Shown: positions 34,570-42,802 of the stretch, piece after piece
Layout: the number at the start of each line of letters is the position of its first letter
Position numbering within the stretch: the stretch's first letter is position 1
Source of the DNA: an uncultured Collinsella sp.
GTDB taxonomy: Bacteria > Actinomycetota > Coriobacteriia > Coriobacteriales > Coriobacteriaceae
DNA: 46,642 nt
Assembly: GCA_959026725.1 (NCBI GenBank)
Contig: CAUFMG010000018.1
Location: 1 to 46,642, forward strand
Direction of reading: 5' to 3'
Notes under the pieces: model-generated
Databases searched by the model: none
What the model was told of the DNA's origin: nothing
What the model saw: only the letters and a program-made list of their open reading frames with translations
Translations under genes and position numbers: made by a program

Positions 34570-34860
34570 GGGTCCTCCTGACGTTGGTTTCGATGCCTCG
34601 TTCTTACCCGTCGTGCCGTAGCCGTAATCGCGCAGTCGGCCCCAAACAATGCAAGCTACCAAGTGGAAAAGTTGGTTTGCATAAAACTTCAGCCAGAATG
34701 TGACAAACCGGTGGGATGGTTAAACGTTTTATCCCGTCTACCCTGCGGTTTTTTACCACTTGCCTAAATGATGCGCGCATAAGCTCTGATAAAGGTTTTA
34801 CTAAAGGAGCACCAACGTTTATCAACGCGCCATGGTGGCGCCGGGCCAGGAGGTAACATC
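34570..34860. promoter_or_regulatory. Divergent control region with AAACGTTTTATCC
   Basis: A 291-bp gap between the nitroreductase and a small hypothetical gene. AAACGTTTTATCC at 34722-34734 recurs exactly upstream of ilvE at 41309-41321. No convincing -35/-10 pair was found. AGGAGG-type ribosome sites close both ends. Confidence 0.4.
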
Positions 34861-35151
34861 ATGTTCCAGGCTGGAGATGTCGTCGAGACCGACTTCGAAG
34901 GATTTCTGAAGCTGCTGCGTTCCAAGACGCGCGCTTTCGTGTCGATCAATGATCACGAGTACTACATCACGCACACCGATGGCTATTGGCGTGTTCAGGA
35001 TTGCGAGGCCCTCAACGATAAGGGCCACTTTACTGACTGCTCCGAGCTGGTCAACACGGTCTGCGAGGTCGTCGAACTGCCGTGGATCTGCGGTAAGAGC
35101 CTGCACGACAGCTTCTCGGGCGCCACGGTCTACGAGGCCGTCGCTGCCTAA
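34861..35151 (+). CDS. Small hypothetical protein
   Basis: A 96-residue soluble protein, acidic, with two-layer alternation suggesting alpha/beta secondary structure (FVSINDHEYYITHTDGYWRVQDCE). Cysteines occur at four positions (CEALND, DCSELV, VCEVVE, WICGK), which could bind metal or form disulphides. It has a strong AGGAGG ribosome site and its own terminator, so it is likely a real single gene. No family was recognised. Confidence 0.75.
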   Translation: MFQAGDVVETDFEGFLKLLRSKTRAFVSINDHEYYITHTDGYWRVQDCEALNDKGHFTDCSELVNTVCEVVELPWICGKSLHDSFSGATVYEAVAA

Positions 35152-35177
35152 CAGCCAACAATCGATATTCTCTCGCA

Positions 35178-35213
35178 ACCGCCGGCGCCGCCCCCGCGCC
35201 GGCGGTCTTTTTT
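35178..35213 (+). terminator. Terminator after the small hypothetical gene
   Basis: ACCGCCGGCGC and GCGCCGGCGGT are perfect 11-base arms followed by CTTTTTT. Confidence 0.9.
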
Positions 35214-35259
35214 GTCGATATGCTTATGTAGAGCCGACCATAGACAACGAGCTTATTGA

Positions 35260-35283
35260 CGATAGTCAAAACTCGGACTATCG
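35260..35283. promoter_or_regulatory. Operator-like palindrome of the MarR-ABC operon
   Basis: CGATAGTC (35260-35267) and GACTATCG (35276-35283) are perfect arms with an eight-base spacer. It lies 14 bases before the MarR start. TTGACG at 35256-35261 could be the -35, placing the palindrome over the core promoter, as expected for autorepression. Confidence 0.6.
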
Positions 35284-35296
35284 AATGGTGGGAGAG

Positions 35297-35797
35297 ATGA
35301 ATAGTGCAGTTAGCCCGGTCGATTTCGACCGGATGCTCAACGGGCTTGATCGTATCTATTCGGAGTTCGCGCGCACTTGCGGTCTTTCGGACTGCGCCTA
35401 CTGGATGCTCGTCGACACGAGTGCAGCGGGCGGAAGCGTTGCCGTGAGTCGGCTGACGAGTGAATGGTTCTACAGCAAACAGACCATCAATTCGGCGATT
35501 AAGACGCTTAGGGCGCGAGGGCTTGCGACGTTGGAGTTTGCCGAAGGCAGTCCTAAGAATAAAGTTGTGCGACTGACCGAAGAAGGCGTGCGGTTTGCCA
35601 AGCACTACGCGTTGCCGGCGCAAAAAGCCGAGCAACAGGCATTCGAGGCGCTCGAGCCGTGGGAACAGCGCGAGATCATGCGCTTGGTCGGTAAGTTCTC
35701 CCACGTTCTGAACGAAGAGTGCGAGGCATTTAAACGGCAAGTGGTCGCCGAGAACGAGGCTGACGATAAGGGCGAGGGGGACACATGCGACTCTTAA
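35297..35797 (+). CDS. MarR-family transcriptional regulator
   Basis: A 166-residue winged-helix regulator. The recognition region is VSRLTSEWFYSKQTINSAIKTLRARGLATLEF, and the wing is EGSPKNKVVRLTEEGVRFA. The start at 35297 is preferred; the ATG at 35285 is in frame and has no ribosome site. The gene's last 13 bases overlap the first ABC gene, so it almost certainly controls the exporter, and the palindrome at 35260 suggests self-control. Confidence 0.88.
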   Translation: MNSAVSPVDFDRMLNGLDRIYSEFARTCGLSDCAYWMLVDTSAAGGSVAVSRLTSEWFYSKQTINSAIKTLRARGLATLEFAEGSPKNKVVRLTEEGVRFAKHYALPAQKAEQQAFEALEPWEQREIMRLVGKFSHVLNEECEAFKRQVVAENEADDKGEGDTCDS

Positions 35798-37521
35798 TGA
35801 GGTTTATGAGGCCGTACCGCGGTCTGATTGCGGTGACGCTGTTTGCGGTGCTGATAGATAACGTCGGTACGCTGTTGGTTCCCACGATGCTGGCGAATAT
35901 GGTCAACACCGGTATTACCACGGGCGATGTCGACTATATTTTACGCAACGGCCTGTACATGCTTATCGCGACCGGCATGGCCAGCGGCGGCACGGTGCTG
36001 GGCTGCTATCTTTCGGCGCGCCTGGCCGCCAACGTGGCCTGCGATATCCGCAATGCCGTGTACGACAAGTCGCTCGAGCTGTCCGCCAGCGACTTTGAGC
36101 GCTTTGGCACGGGTTCGATGATCACACGCTCGCTCAACGACATCAACGTGATTCAGCAAGCTGTCCTTCAGACGATTCAGTTGGTGCTGCCGGTGCCGTT
36201 CTTGGCCGTGGCAGGCATCATTTTTGCTTGGTTCATCGATCCCGCCATGGGCACGCTGCTGGGCGTGGTGGTTGCGATCGTGCTGGTGGCGGCGGTCTTT
36301 ACGGTGGCTAACGCCGCGCCGATCTTTATGCGCCTGCAGAGCTTTATCGACCGCATGAACGTGGTGCTGCGCGAGAACATCGTGGGCGTGCGCGTCATCC
36401 GCGCATTTAACAAGGAGCGCCACGAGGAGCGGCGCCTGGACGAGGTGTTTAGCGATTACGCGGCCAACGCCATCAAGGTCAACCACCTGTTTGTGGGTCT
36501 CGACAGCTCCAGCTTCTTTTTGATGAACATCGCCGAGGTGGCGGTGCTGTGGGTGGGCGGCAACCGCGTGGGCGTCCACGCCATGCAAATCGGCAGCATC
36601 TCGGCCGTGCTGGAGTACGCGATCTTGATCCTGTTCTTTGTGATGATGGCGCAGATGGTGATTCTGACGCTTCCGCGCGCCGCGGCGTGCCTCAACCGCG
36701 CGCAACAGGTGCTCGAAATCGAGCCGAGCATCGTGGACGGCAAGGCAACGCTGGGCGACGGGGCGCCTGAGTCCGCAGATGGTGCCGACGCGGTTGCCGT
36801 GTTCGACCATATGTCGTTCCGTTTTGACGATGCCGACGAGGACACCCTGTGCGACCTGAGCTTTGCCTGTCGCCGTGGCCAGACCACGGCGATTGTAGGC
36901 TCAACGGGCTCGGGCAAGTCAACGGTGGCCAAGCTCTTGTTGCGTTTCCACGATGCCACGAAGGGCGCCATTCGCCTGAATGGCATCGATCTGCGCGACC
37001 TTTCGCAAGGTGAGATTCGCGGGCATATCGCTTACGTGCCGCAGAAGGCGTGGCTGTTCTCGGGTACGGTGGCGAGCAACCTGCGCTTTGGCAACGAGGG
37101 CGCGACCGAGGCTGACATGCTCCATGCGCTGGAGGTTGCCCAGAGCACCTTTGTGCTCGATCAGCCCCAGGGGCTCGATACTCCGGTATCCCAGGGCGGC
37201 ACGAACTTCTCGGGCGGTCAGCGCCAGCGCCTGGCGATCGCCCGCGCACTCATGAAGCATGCCGATCTATATATCTTCGATGACAGTTTTTCGGCCCTGG
37301 ACTTTAAGACCGATGCCGCCCTGCGCCATGCGCTGCAGGACGAGACGCGCGATGCCGCGGTGCTCATCATCGCGCAACGTATCTCGACTATTTTGCATGC
37401 CGATCAGATCGTGGTGCTCAAAGACGGCGAGATCGTGGGCCTAGGCACGCACGACGAGCTCATGGAAACCTGCGAGGTGTACCGCGCTATCGCGGAATCG
37501 CAGATGAAGGGAGGTGAGTAG
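35785..37521 (+). CDS. ABC exporter half-transporter, degenerate-site subunit
   Basis: A 578-residue fusion of six membrane segments (about 1-310) and one ATPase domain. Walker A GSTGSGKST, signature NFSGGQRQRLAIARAL, Walker B YIFDDSFSALD. The residue after Walker B Asp is Asp instead of the catalytic Glu, as in the non-hydrolysing site of heterodimeric exporters such as BmrC or LmrC. GAGGGGG precedes the ATG, which lies inside the MarR gene. Its partner is encoded next. Confidence 0.92.
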   Translation: MRLLMRFMRPYRGLIAVTLFAVLIDNVGTLLVPTMLANMVNTGITTGDVDYILRNGLYMLIATGMASGGTVLGCYLSARLAANVACDIRNAVYDKSLELSASDFERFGTGSMITRSLNDINVIQQAVLQTIQLVLPVPFLAVAGIIFAWFIDPAMGTLLGVVVAIVLVAAVFTVANAAPIFMRLQSFIDRMNVVLRENIVGVRVIRAFNKERHEERRLDEVFSDYAANAIKVNHLFVGLDSSSFFLMNIAEVAVLWVGGNRVGVHAMQIGSISAVLEYAILILFFVMMAQMVILTLPRAAACLNRAQQVLEIEPSIVDGKATLGDGAPESADGADAVAVFDHMSFRFDDADEDTLCDLSFACRRGQTTAIVGSTGSGKSTVAKLLLRFHDATKGAIRLNGIDLRDLSQGEIRGHIAYVPQKAWLFSGTVASNLRFGNEGATEADMLHALEVAQSTFVLDQPQGLDTPVSQGGTNFSGGQRQRLAIARALMKHADLYIFDDSFSALDFKTDAALRHALQDETRDAAVLIIAQRISTILHADQIVVLKDGEIVGLGTHDELMETCEVYRAIAESQMKGGE

Positions 37522-37522
37522 C

Positions 37523-39523
37523 ATGACCGAGGAGCTCAAGAAGCAGGCCATCGCCGAGGATGCCGCGGTTGCAGAGACAGTTGAGGAGACGGGCGCCACA
37601 CCCGGCCTGGACGAAGCCGCCAAGGCGGCGGAGCGCGAGGCTCGCCGCCAGGCACTCTACGAGGAAAACGAGCGCGCCGAGGACGAGCGCGCCCGCGCCG
37701 AGGCGGAACGCATGCGCGACGTTGACGACGAGGACGAGGACGAGACGCCCCGCGACACCTGGGCGACGGTGCGCCGCCTGTGGAGCGAAGCCGCCGGCGA
37801 CCATTGGCGCTTCTATATCGTGTTCGCGAGCATCGTGTTCTATGTCATCTTTAACACCGCGGCGCCGGCTTACAGCGCCCGCGTGATCGATGAGCTGTGG
37901 GGGCACATGAAGCTGGCGTTTGCCAACAACACTACCTTCAGCATTACCTGGGAGAATTGCGGCAGGACCATCTTCATCTACTTTATGATCTGGACCGCCG
38001 CCGCCTCGTTCTACGCACTCCAGAGCTTTTTGATGTCGAGCGTTGCCGAGCGCCTCAACCTGCGCCTACGCAACCGCATCGCACAAAAGCTCAACCGTCT
38101 GCCGCTTGCCTACTTTGACGCGCATCGTCCCGGCGAGGTCGTCAGCCGTGCGACCAACGACTTGGACAAGATGTCCGAGAGCATGCAGCGCGGCTTGCTG
38201 CAGCTTCTGGTGTCGATCGGTACCGTGGTGGGCGCCGTGAGCGTGATGTTCGTGTTTAGCGTGCCGCTCACGCTTGTCTTTTTGTTCTTTACGGCACTTT
38301 CGCTGCTGGTGACGAAGGTCGTGTCGCGCCGCACACACGATGTGACGGGCGAGCGCCAGGAGTGGGTGTCCAAGATTACGAGCGCGGTCGAGGAAGGCTA
38401 CTCGGGCCGTCTGGTGATCCGTGCGTTTAACCGCGAGCGCCAGAGCTCTGCCGAGGTACACGAGGCTTCGAAGGAGCTGGCGCGCGTGAGCACCAAGGCG
38501 GACTTTATGATTAACGCCGTCGGTCCCGCGGTGCGCTTTATCGGCCGCTTGGCGCAGATCGTGATTGCGCTTGTGGGCTGCAGCATGTTGGTTGCCGGGC
38601 ATATGACCGTCGGCGTGTTCCAGGCGTTCTTCCAGTTTATCTACGAGGCGTCCGAGCCCATGACGCAGCTGTCGTTTACCTTTAACTCGCTGCAGAGCGC
38701 GCTGGCGAGCGCAGAACGCGTGTTCGACCTGCTCGACGAGTCCGAGATGGAGGCCGATCCGTTGCCGGCGGTCGCCGCCAAGCTGCCGGGCAAGGTGGAG
38801 GGCCGCGTCGCTTTTGAGCACGTGCGCTTTGGCTATGCGCCCGACAAGCCGCTTATGCGAGACGTGTCGTTTACCGCCGAACCGGGCCAAAAGATCGCGG
38901 TGGTGGGAACCACGGGCGCGGGCAAGACCACGCTCATCAATCTGCTCATGCGCTTCTACGAGATCGACGGTGGCCGCATTACCCTCGACGGTGTGGACAC
39001 GAGCCGCATGGACCGCGGCGAGCTGCGCCAGCAGTTTGGCATGGTGTTGCAGGACGCCTGGCTGTTCGATGGCACCATTGCCGAGAACATCGCCTATGGC
39101 TGTCCCGAGGCGACGCGCGAGGAGATTGTCGCGGCCGCGCGTGCCGCTCAGGTCGACTTCTTTGTGCGCACTATGCCGCAGGGCTACGACACGCGTGTGG
39201 CTAACGATGCCGAGAGCATCAGCCAGGGCCAACGTCAGCTGCTGACCATCGCGCGCGTGCTGCTCAACAACCCGGCGATCCTCATCCTGGACGAGGCGAC
39301 GTCGAGTGTGGACACGCGCACCGAGCTCGCCATCGGCCGCGCCATGGACGCGCTCATGCGTGGGCGCACGAGCTTTGTGATCGCGCACCGTCTGTCGACG
39401 ATCGTCGATGCCGATCTCATCCTGGTCATGGATCACGGCAATATCATCGAGCAGGGTACGCACAAGGAGCTGCTGGCTGCCGAGGGCGCTTATGCCGACC
39501 TCTACCTAAGCCAGTTCGCATAA
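37523..39523 (+). CDS. ABC exporter half-transporter, catalytic-site subunit
   Basis: A 666-residue partner of the previous protein. An acidic, charged extension of about 75 residues (EEL, EERARAEAERMRDVDDEDEDE) precedes the six membrane segments. The ATPase shows Walker A GTTGAGKTT, signature ISQGQRQLLTIARVL and Walker B ILDEATSSVD with the catalytic Glu. The start is ATG 37523, one base after the upstream stop, with GGGAGGTGA as ribosome site; GTG at 37514 is an alternative. The pair is expected to export drugs or similar amphipathic compounds. Confidence 0.92.
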   Translation: MTEELKKQAIAEDAAVAETVEETGATPGLDEAAKAAEREARRQALYEENERAEDERARAEAERMRDVDDEDEDETPRDTWATVRRLWSEAAGDHWRFYIVFASIVFYVIFNTAAPAYSARVIDELWGHMKLAFANNTTFSITWENCGRTIFIYFMIWTAAASFYALQSFLMSSVAERLNLRLRNRIAQKLNRLPLAYFDAHRPGEVVSRATNDLDKMSESMQRGLLQLLVSIGTVVGAVSVMFVFSVPLTLVFLFFTALSLLVTKVVSRRTHDVTGERQEWVSKITSAVEEGYSGRLVIRAFNRERQSSAEVHEASKELARVSTKADFMINAVGPAVRFIGRLAQIVIALVGCSMLVAGHMTVGVFQAFFQFIYEASEPMTQLSFTFNSLQSALASAERVFDLLDESEMEADPLPAVAAKLPGKVEGRVAFEHVRFGYAPDKPLMRDVSFTAEPGQKIAVVGTTGAGKTTLINLLMRFYEIDGGRITLDGVDTSRMDRGELRQQFGMVLQDAWLFDGTIAENIAYGCPEATREEIVAAARAAQVDFFVRTMPQGYDTRVANDAESISQGQRQLLTIARVLLNNPAILILDEATSSVDTRTELAIGRAMDALMRGRTSFVIAHRLSTIVDADLILVMDHGNIIEQGTHKELLAAEGAYADLYLSQFA

Positions 39524-39524
39524 G

Positions 39525-39552
39525 GTGACAAGGGGACAGTCCCGCATGTCAC
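39525..39552. repeat. REP-like palindrome GTGACA...TGTCAC
   Basis: GTGACA (39525-39530) and TGTCAC (39547-39552) enclose AGGGGACAGTCCCGCA. It begins one base after the stop of the ABC gene and shares the GGGGACAG core with the palindrome at 6333. Confidence 0.75.
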
Positions 39553-39558
39553 ATCGAA

Positions 39559-39599
39559 AAGAAGGCACGCCGGGGGCGGATTCCCTGGCGCGCCTTCTT
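39559..39599. terminator. Hairpin between ABC operon and serine acetyltransferase gene
   Basis: AAGAAGGC and GCCTTCTT arms with further GC pairing inside (CGCC/GGCG). The A-rich and T-rich outer bases could allow termination in both directions between convergent genes. Confidence 0.6.
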
Positions 39600-39630
39600 G
39601 CGTTGATACTGTTTTGAGCCGTCCGCAGCC

Positions 39631-40335
39631 CTAGCGCTCGTCCATGAGCTTGGCGACGAGGGCCTTGAGCTCGGCCACCTCTCGCTCGAGTTCCTTGACG
39701 CGGCGGGCGTTCTCGGTGATGCCCTGACGGTTGAGGGCGCTCTGCTCGGCGGCATCGTCGGGCATGTACTCGCGATGCTGCTTGGCGTCGAAGCTCTCCT
39801 CGAACACGCGGCAGCCGTTGCGCTTGATGATGCGCCCGGGCACGCCCACGACGGTGCAGTTGTCGGGCACGTCCTTGACGACGACCGAGTTGCCGCCGAT
39901 CTTGACGTTGTTGCCAATGCGGATGTTGCCAAGCACCTTGGCGCCCGTGCCCACCGTGACATTGTTGCCCAAGGTGGGGTGGCGCTTGCCGGTCTCGTTG
40001 CCGGTGCCGCCGAGCGTGACGCCCTGGTAGAGCACACAGTTGTCGCCCACGATGGCAGTCTCGCCGATGACGACGCCCATGGCGTGGTCGATAAAGAAGT
40101 GCTTGCCGATCTGCGCGGCGGGATGAATCTCGACGCCGGTGATGTGGCGGGTGATTTGCGAGAGCACACGGGCGAGAGATCGATGGCCGTGTTCCCACAG
40201 CCAGTGCTCGGGCACATGATTCCACTTGGCGTGCAGGCCGGGGTAGGAAAGGAAGATGACCAGACCGTTTTGCGCGGCGGGGTCTTGCGCCTGGACGGTC
40301 TTGATGTCCTCTCGAATGGTGTTGATAAAGCTCAC
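39631..40335 (-). CDS. Serine O-acetyltransferase (CysE/EpsC type)
   Basis: Acetylates serine with acetyl-CoA, the first step of cysteine synthesis. A left-handed beta-helix of hexapeptide repeats spans about residues 65-180. HPAAQIGKHFFIDHAMGVVIGETAIVGDN contains the catalytic region, and GGTGNETGKRHPTLGNNV is typical of the family. The final 45 residues form a coiled-coil-like tail (ARRVKELEREVAELKALVAKLMDER), an unusual addition. The start is GTG at 40335 behind GGGAGGG. No cysK follows in the window. Confidence 0.9.
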   Translation of the reverse strand: MSFINTIREDIKTVQAQDPAAQNGLVIFLSYPGLHAKWNHVPEHWLWEHGHRSLARVLSQITRHITGVEIHPAAQIGKHFFIDHAMGVVIGETAIVGDNCVLYQGVTLGGTGNETGKRHPTLGNNVTVGTGAKVLGNIRIGNNVKIGGNSVVVKDVPDNCTVVGVPGRIIKRNGCRVFEESFDAKQHREYMPDDAAEQSALNRQGITENARRVKELEREVAELKALVAKLMDER

Positions 40336-40375
40336 CGGCCGCCCTCCCTTAGCACCGTGACAATGCGATTCAATA

Positions 40376-40512
40376 AAGTATAGCGATTCGCTAGGGATTA
40401 GGAAGGACAATCTTGGCGGCATTGCGCTACAAGTGTCAGTTATGCAAACTTGCTGGTAATGAAGTAAGACTTTTGAGGGGTTTGGCCCGTGCTCGCGCCG
40501 CAACCGTATACT
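40376..40512. promoter_or_regulatory. Divergent promoters of serine acetyltransferase and DedA genes
   Basis: On the minus strand TATACT (40377-40382) is a good -10. It touches the palindrome TAGCGATTCGCTA (40381-40393), a possible operator. On the plus strand TATACT (40507-40512) is preceded by TTGGCC (40482-40487) at a long 19-base spacing. Only general promoter features are seen. Confidence 0.45.
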
Positions 40513-40558
40513 GGTCAACTTGGACGTGTCCGCGCCCACAACTGAGAGGTTTTACTTC

Positions 40559-41206
40559 ATGGGTTTCATCAATTTTATCGCCGAGCTGCTTAAGGACCCG
40601 CGCACCGCGATCGCCAGCTGGATCGCCGCCGGCCCGCTTATGGCCTACGGCTGCGTGTTCCTAATCATCTTTATCGAGACGGGCGTGGTGTTCTTCCCGT
40701 TCCTTCCCGGCGACTCGCTGCTGTTTGCCTCGGGCTTCTTTGCCCACAACGGCGGCTTTAACATCGTGGCGCTTCTGGCCACCGCATGGGCCGCAGCCAT
40801 CCTGGGCGATCAGTGCAACTTTATGATCGGCCACTTCTTTGGCCGCAAGATCATCGCCTCGGGCAAGGTAAAGGCCATGACGCCCGAGCGCATCAAAAAG
40901 TCCGAGGATTTCCTGGATAAGTGGGGCCATCTGGCCATCTTCCTCGGTCGCTTCTTCCCGTTCATCCGCACCTTTGTGCCTTTTATCGCCGGCATGGGCG
41001 GCATGCACTGGCGCAACTTTGTCATCTTTAACGTGCTGGGTGGAATTACCTGGTCAACGGTCTTTACGCTGCTGGGTTACTTCTTTGGTGGCATTCCGTT
41101 TGTGCAGGAGCACTTTGAGCTGCTGATTATCGGCATCGTCGCCGTGTCGATCATCCCGACCGTGGTCGGCCTGGTTAAGGCTAAGCTCGGTAAAAAGAAC
41201 GCCTAG
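40559..41206 (+). CDS. DedA-family membrane protein
   Basis: A 215-residue inner-membrane protein with about five hydrophobic segments. The family motif ETGVVFFPFLPGDSLLFASG is near residue 40, and FLGRFFPFIRTFVPFIAGMGGM near 125 carries the conserved Gly-Arg and second Arg required in DedA transporters. Members move undecaprenyl phosphate or other lipids across the membrane; the precise lipid here is unknown. GAGAGG precedes the ATG, and a terminator follows. Confidence 0.9.
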   Translation: MGFINFIAELLKDPRTAIASWIAAGPLMAYGCVFLIIFIETGVVFFPFLPGDSLLFASGFFAHNGGFNIVALLATAWAAAILGDQCNFMIGHFFGRKIIASGKVKAMTPERIKKSEDFLDKWGHLAIFLGRFFPFIRTFVPFIAGMGGMHWRNFVIFNVLGGITWSTVFTLLGYFFGGIPFVQEHFELLIIGIVAVSIIPTVVGLVKAKLGKKNA

Positions 41207-41234
41207 TCCGAGTTTGTTTTCGGACGTTAATTCC

Positions 41235-41269
41235 AAGGCCCGTCATCGGATTCGATGGCGGGCCTTTTG
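41235..41269 (+). terminator. Terminator after the DedA gene
   Basis: AAGGCCCG-T-CATCG and CGATG-G-CGGGCCTT arms around GATT, followed by TTG. Confidence 0.88.
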
Positions 41270-41290
41270 TGTTGAAGGCAAGTGAAAATA

Positions 41291-41342
41291 CTTTACTTAG
41301 TTAAAGAAAAACGTTTTATCCAAGGCGTGCGGGGAGTACAAT
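41291..41342 (+). promoter_or_regulatory. Upstream region of ilvE with shared palindrome and -10
   Basis: CTTTACTTAGTTAAAG (41291-41306) resembles the palindrome before the amino-acid ABC operon. AAACGTTTTATCC (41309-41321) is identical to 34722-34734. TACAAT (41337-41342) is a good -10 but its -35 (TTTTAT) is poor. The expected start point is about base 41349. Confidence 0.5.
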
Positions 41343-41349
41343 CACCTGC

Positions 41350-41499
41350 ATGCGAATCGACGCGCCATCGGCTTTGATGCTGCCCGCGTGTCCTGCCCGG
41401 CCCTACGCTCCGGGCGTGCGACGTTGCGACGCGGCCGGCTTCGGTCCTTGCGTGCGGGTTCGCGAGTATGCAACCGTGTATGTAAGGAGCGACATATGA
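41350..41499 (+). CDS. Possible leaderless upstream ORF of ilvE
   Basis: A 49-codon frame that begins at ATG 41350, about seven bases after the -10 TACAAT, and ends TGA at 41497-41499, overlapping the ilvE ATG (ATGA). It would be translated without a leader and could couple translation to ilvE. The peptide is Arg/Pro/Cys-rich (PACPARPYAPGVRRCDAAG) and not rich in branched-chain residues, so it does not look like a classical attenuator. It may be a chance frame. Confidence 0.3.
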   Translation: MRIDAPSALMLPACPARPYAPGVRRCDAAGFGPCVRVREYATVYVRSDI

Positions 41500-42548
41500 C
41501 TGTCGAGAAGAAGGATATCGATTGGGGTAGCCTCGGCTTTGGCTACATGAAGACCGATTACAGCTACGAGGCCCATTGGAAGGATGGCGAGTGGGATGAG
41601 GGCGGCCTGACCACCGACCACACCCTGCACGTCTCCGAGTGCGGCGGCATCTTCCACTACTGCCAGGAGGTCTTTGAGGGCCTGAAGGCCTACACCGCCG
41701 AGGACGGCAGCATCGTCTGCTTCCGTCCCGACATGAACGCCGAGCGTATGTATAACTCCGCGCAGCGCCTCGAGATGCCCCCGTTCCCCAAGGACAAGTT
41801 TGTCGAGGCCGTCAAGCAGGTCGTCTCTGCCAACGCCGCATGGGTTCCGCCCTTTGGCTCCGGCGCAACCCTGTATGTGCGTCCGTTTATGATCGGCTCC
41901 GGTGACGTAATCGGCGTGGCTCCCGCTCCTGAGTACACGTTCCGCATTCTCGTGACCCCGGTCGGTCCGTACTTTAAGGGTGGCCTCAAGCCTGTCAAGC
42001 TGCGCGTTTCCGAGTACGACCGCGCCGCACCGCACGGCACCGGCAACATCAAGGCTGGCCTCAACTACGCCATGTCCCTTAAGCCCACGATGGAGGCTCA
42101 CCGCGAGGGCTATGCCGAGAACCTGTATCTCGACTCCGAGTCCCGCACCTATGTCGAGGAGACCGGTGGCGCCAACGTCCTGTTCGTGAAGGAGGACGGC
42201 ACGCTTGTCGTCCCGCAGTCGCACACCGACTCCATCCTGCCCTCCATCACCCGCCGTTCGCTCGTTCAGGTTGCTCAGGACCTGGGCATGACCGTCGACC
42301 AGCGTCCTGTCGAGTGGGCCGAGGTCAAGGCCGGCACCTTTGTTGAGTGCGGTTTGTGCGGCACCGCTGCCGTTATCTCCCCGGTCGGCGAGATCGACAA
42401 CAAGGTCTACGGTGCCGACGAGACTGTGACCTTCCCGGCTGGCTACACCGAGATCGGTCCTGTGATGAAGAAGCTCCGCGAGACCCTGACGGGCATCCAG
42501 TCTGGTGCTGTTGAGGATAAGCACAACTGGGTTTACACCGTCGCGTAA
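41496..42548 (+). CDS. ilvE: Branched-chain amino-acid aminotransferase
   Basis: A 350-residue fold-type IV PLP enzyme that makes or degrades Leu, Ile and Val. The N-terminus is GFGYMKTDYSYEAHWKDGEWDEG. YCQEVFEGLKAY, ATLYVRPFMIGS, GTGNIKAGLNYAMSLKPT with the PLP lysine (IKAG), and SGTAAVISPVG-type sequence (GLCGTAAVISPVGEI) are typical. AAGGAG lies before the ATG at 41496. No other ilv or leu gene is nearby. Confidence 0.94.
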   Translation: MTVEKKDIDWGSLGFGYMKTDYSYEAHWKDGEWDEGGLTTDHTLHVSECGGIFHYCQEVFEGLKAYTAEDGSIVCFRPDMNAERMYNSAQRLEMPPFPKDKFVEAVKQVVSANAAWVPPFGSGATLYVRPFMIGSGDVIGVAPAPEYTFRILVTPVGPYFKGGLKPVKLRVSEYDRAAPHGTGNIKAGLNYAMSLKPTMEAHREGYAENLYLDSESRTYVEETGGANVLFVKEDGTLVVPQSHTDSILPSITRRSLVQVAQDLGMTVDQRPVEWAEVKAGTFVECGLCGTAAVISPVGEIDNKVYGADETVTFPAGYTEIGPVMKKLRETLTGIQSGAVEDKHNWVYTVA

Positions 42549-42564
42549 GCTGTCTTAGCTGTCC

Positions 42565-42689
42565 GGCCCGAGGGCGACCTTCCTTTCCGGCGCGTCCTCG
42601 GACATGAAAGAACCCCCGCTGCGCACTACGTGCGGCGGGGGTTCTTTCGTCCTGCGGAGTGCGCCGGAAAGGAAGGTCGCCCTCGGGCC
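42565..42689. repeat. Compound palindrome D: 29-bp outer inverted repeat with inner 18-bp hairpin
   Basis: The outer arms 42565-42593 and 42661-42689 are perfect 29-base inverted repeats. Inside, AAAGAACCCCCGC (42607-42619) pairs with GCGGGGGTTCTTT (42635-42647), and CGCAC/GTGCG tops it with a TAC loop. The inner stem ends in TTCTTT and may end ilvE transcripts, but the outer arms are not needed for that. Confidence 0.9.
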
Positions 42690-42743
42690 TGCGTTACCTC
42701 GGCGCTGCCGTTACGGGCAATATAGATCTGAATTAAAGATGGT

Positions 42744-42772
42744 GCGCGGCCTATTGACCGCGCTTTTGTTTT
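42744..42772 (+). terminator. Orphan terminator-like hairpin
   Basis: GCGCGG/CCGCGC stem with loop CCTATTGA followed by TTTTGTTTT. No gene ends here, so it could close a small RNA or be a second terminator for ilvE. Confidence 0.45.
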
Positions 42773-42802
42773 GGTTCGCGCCATGTGGGGGGTGGTGGCG
42801 AC

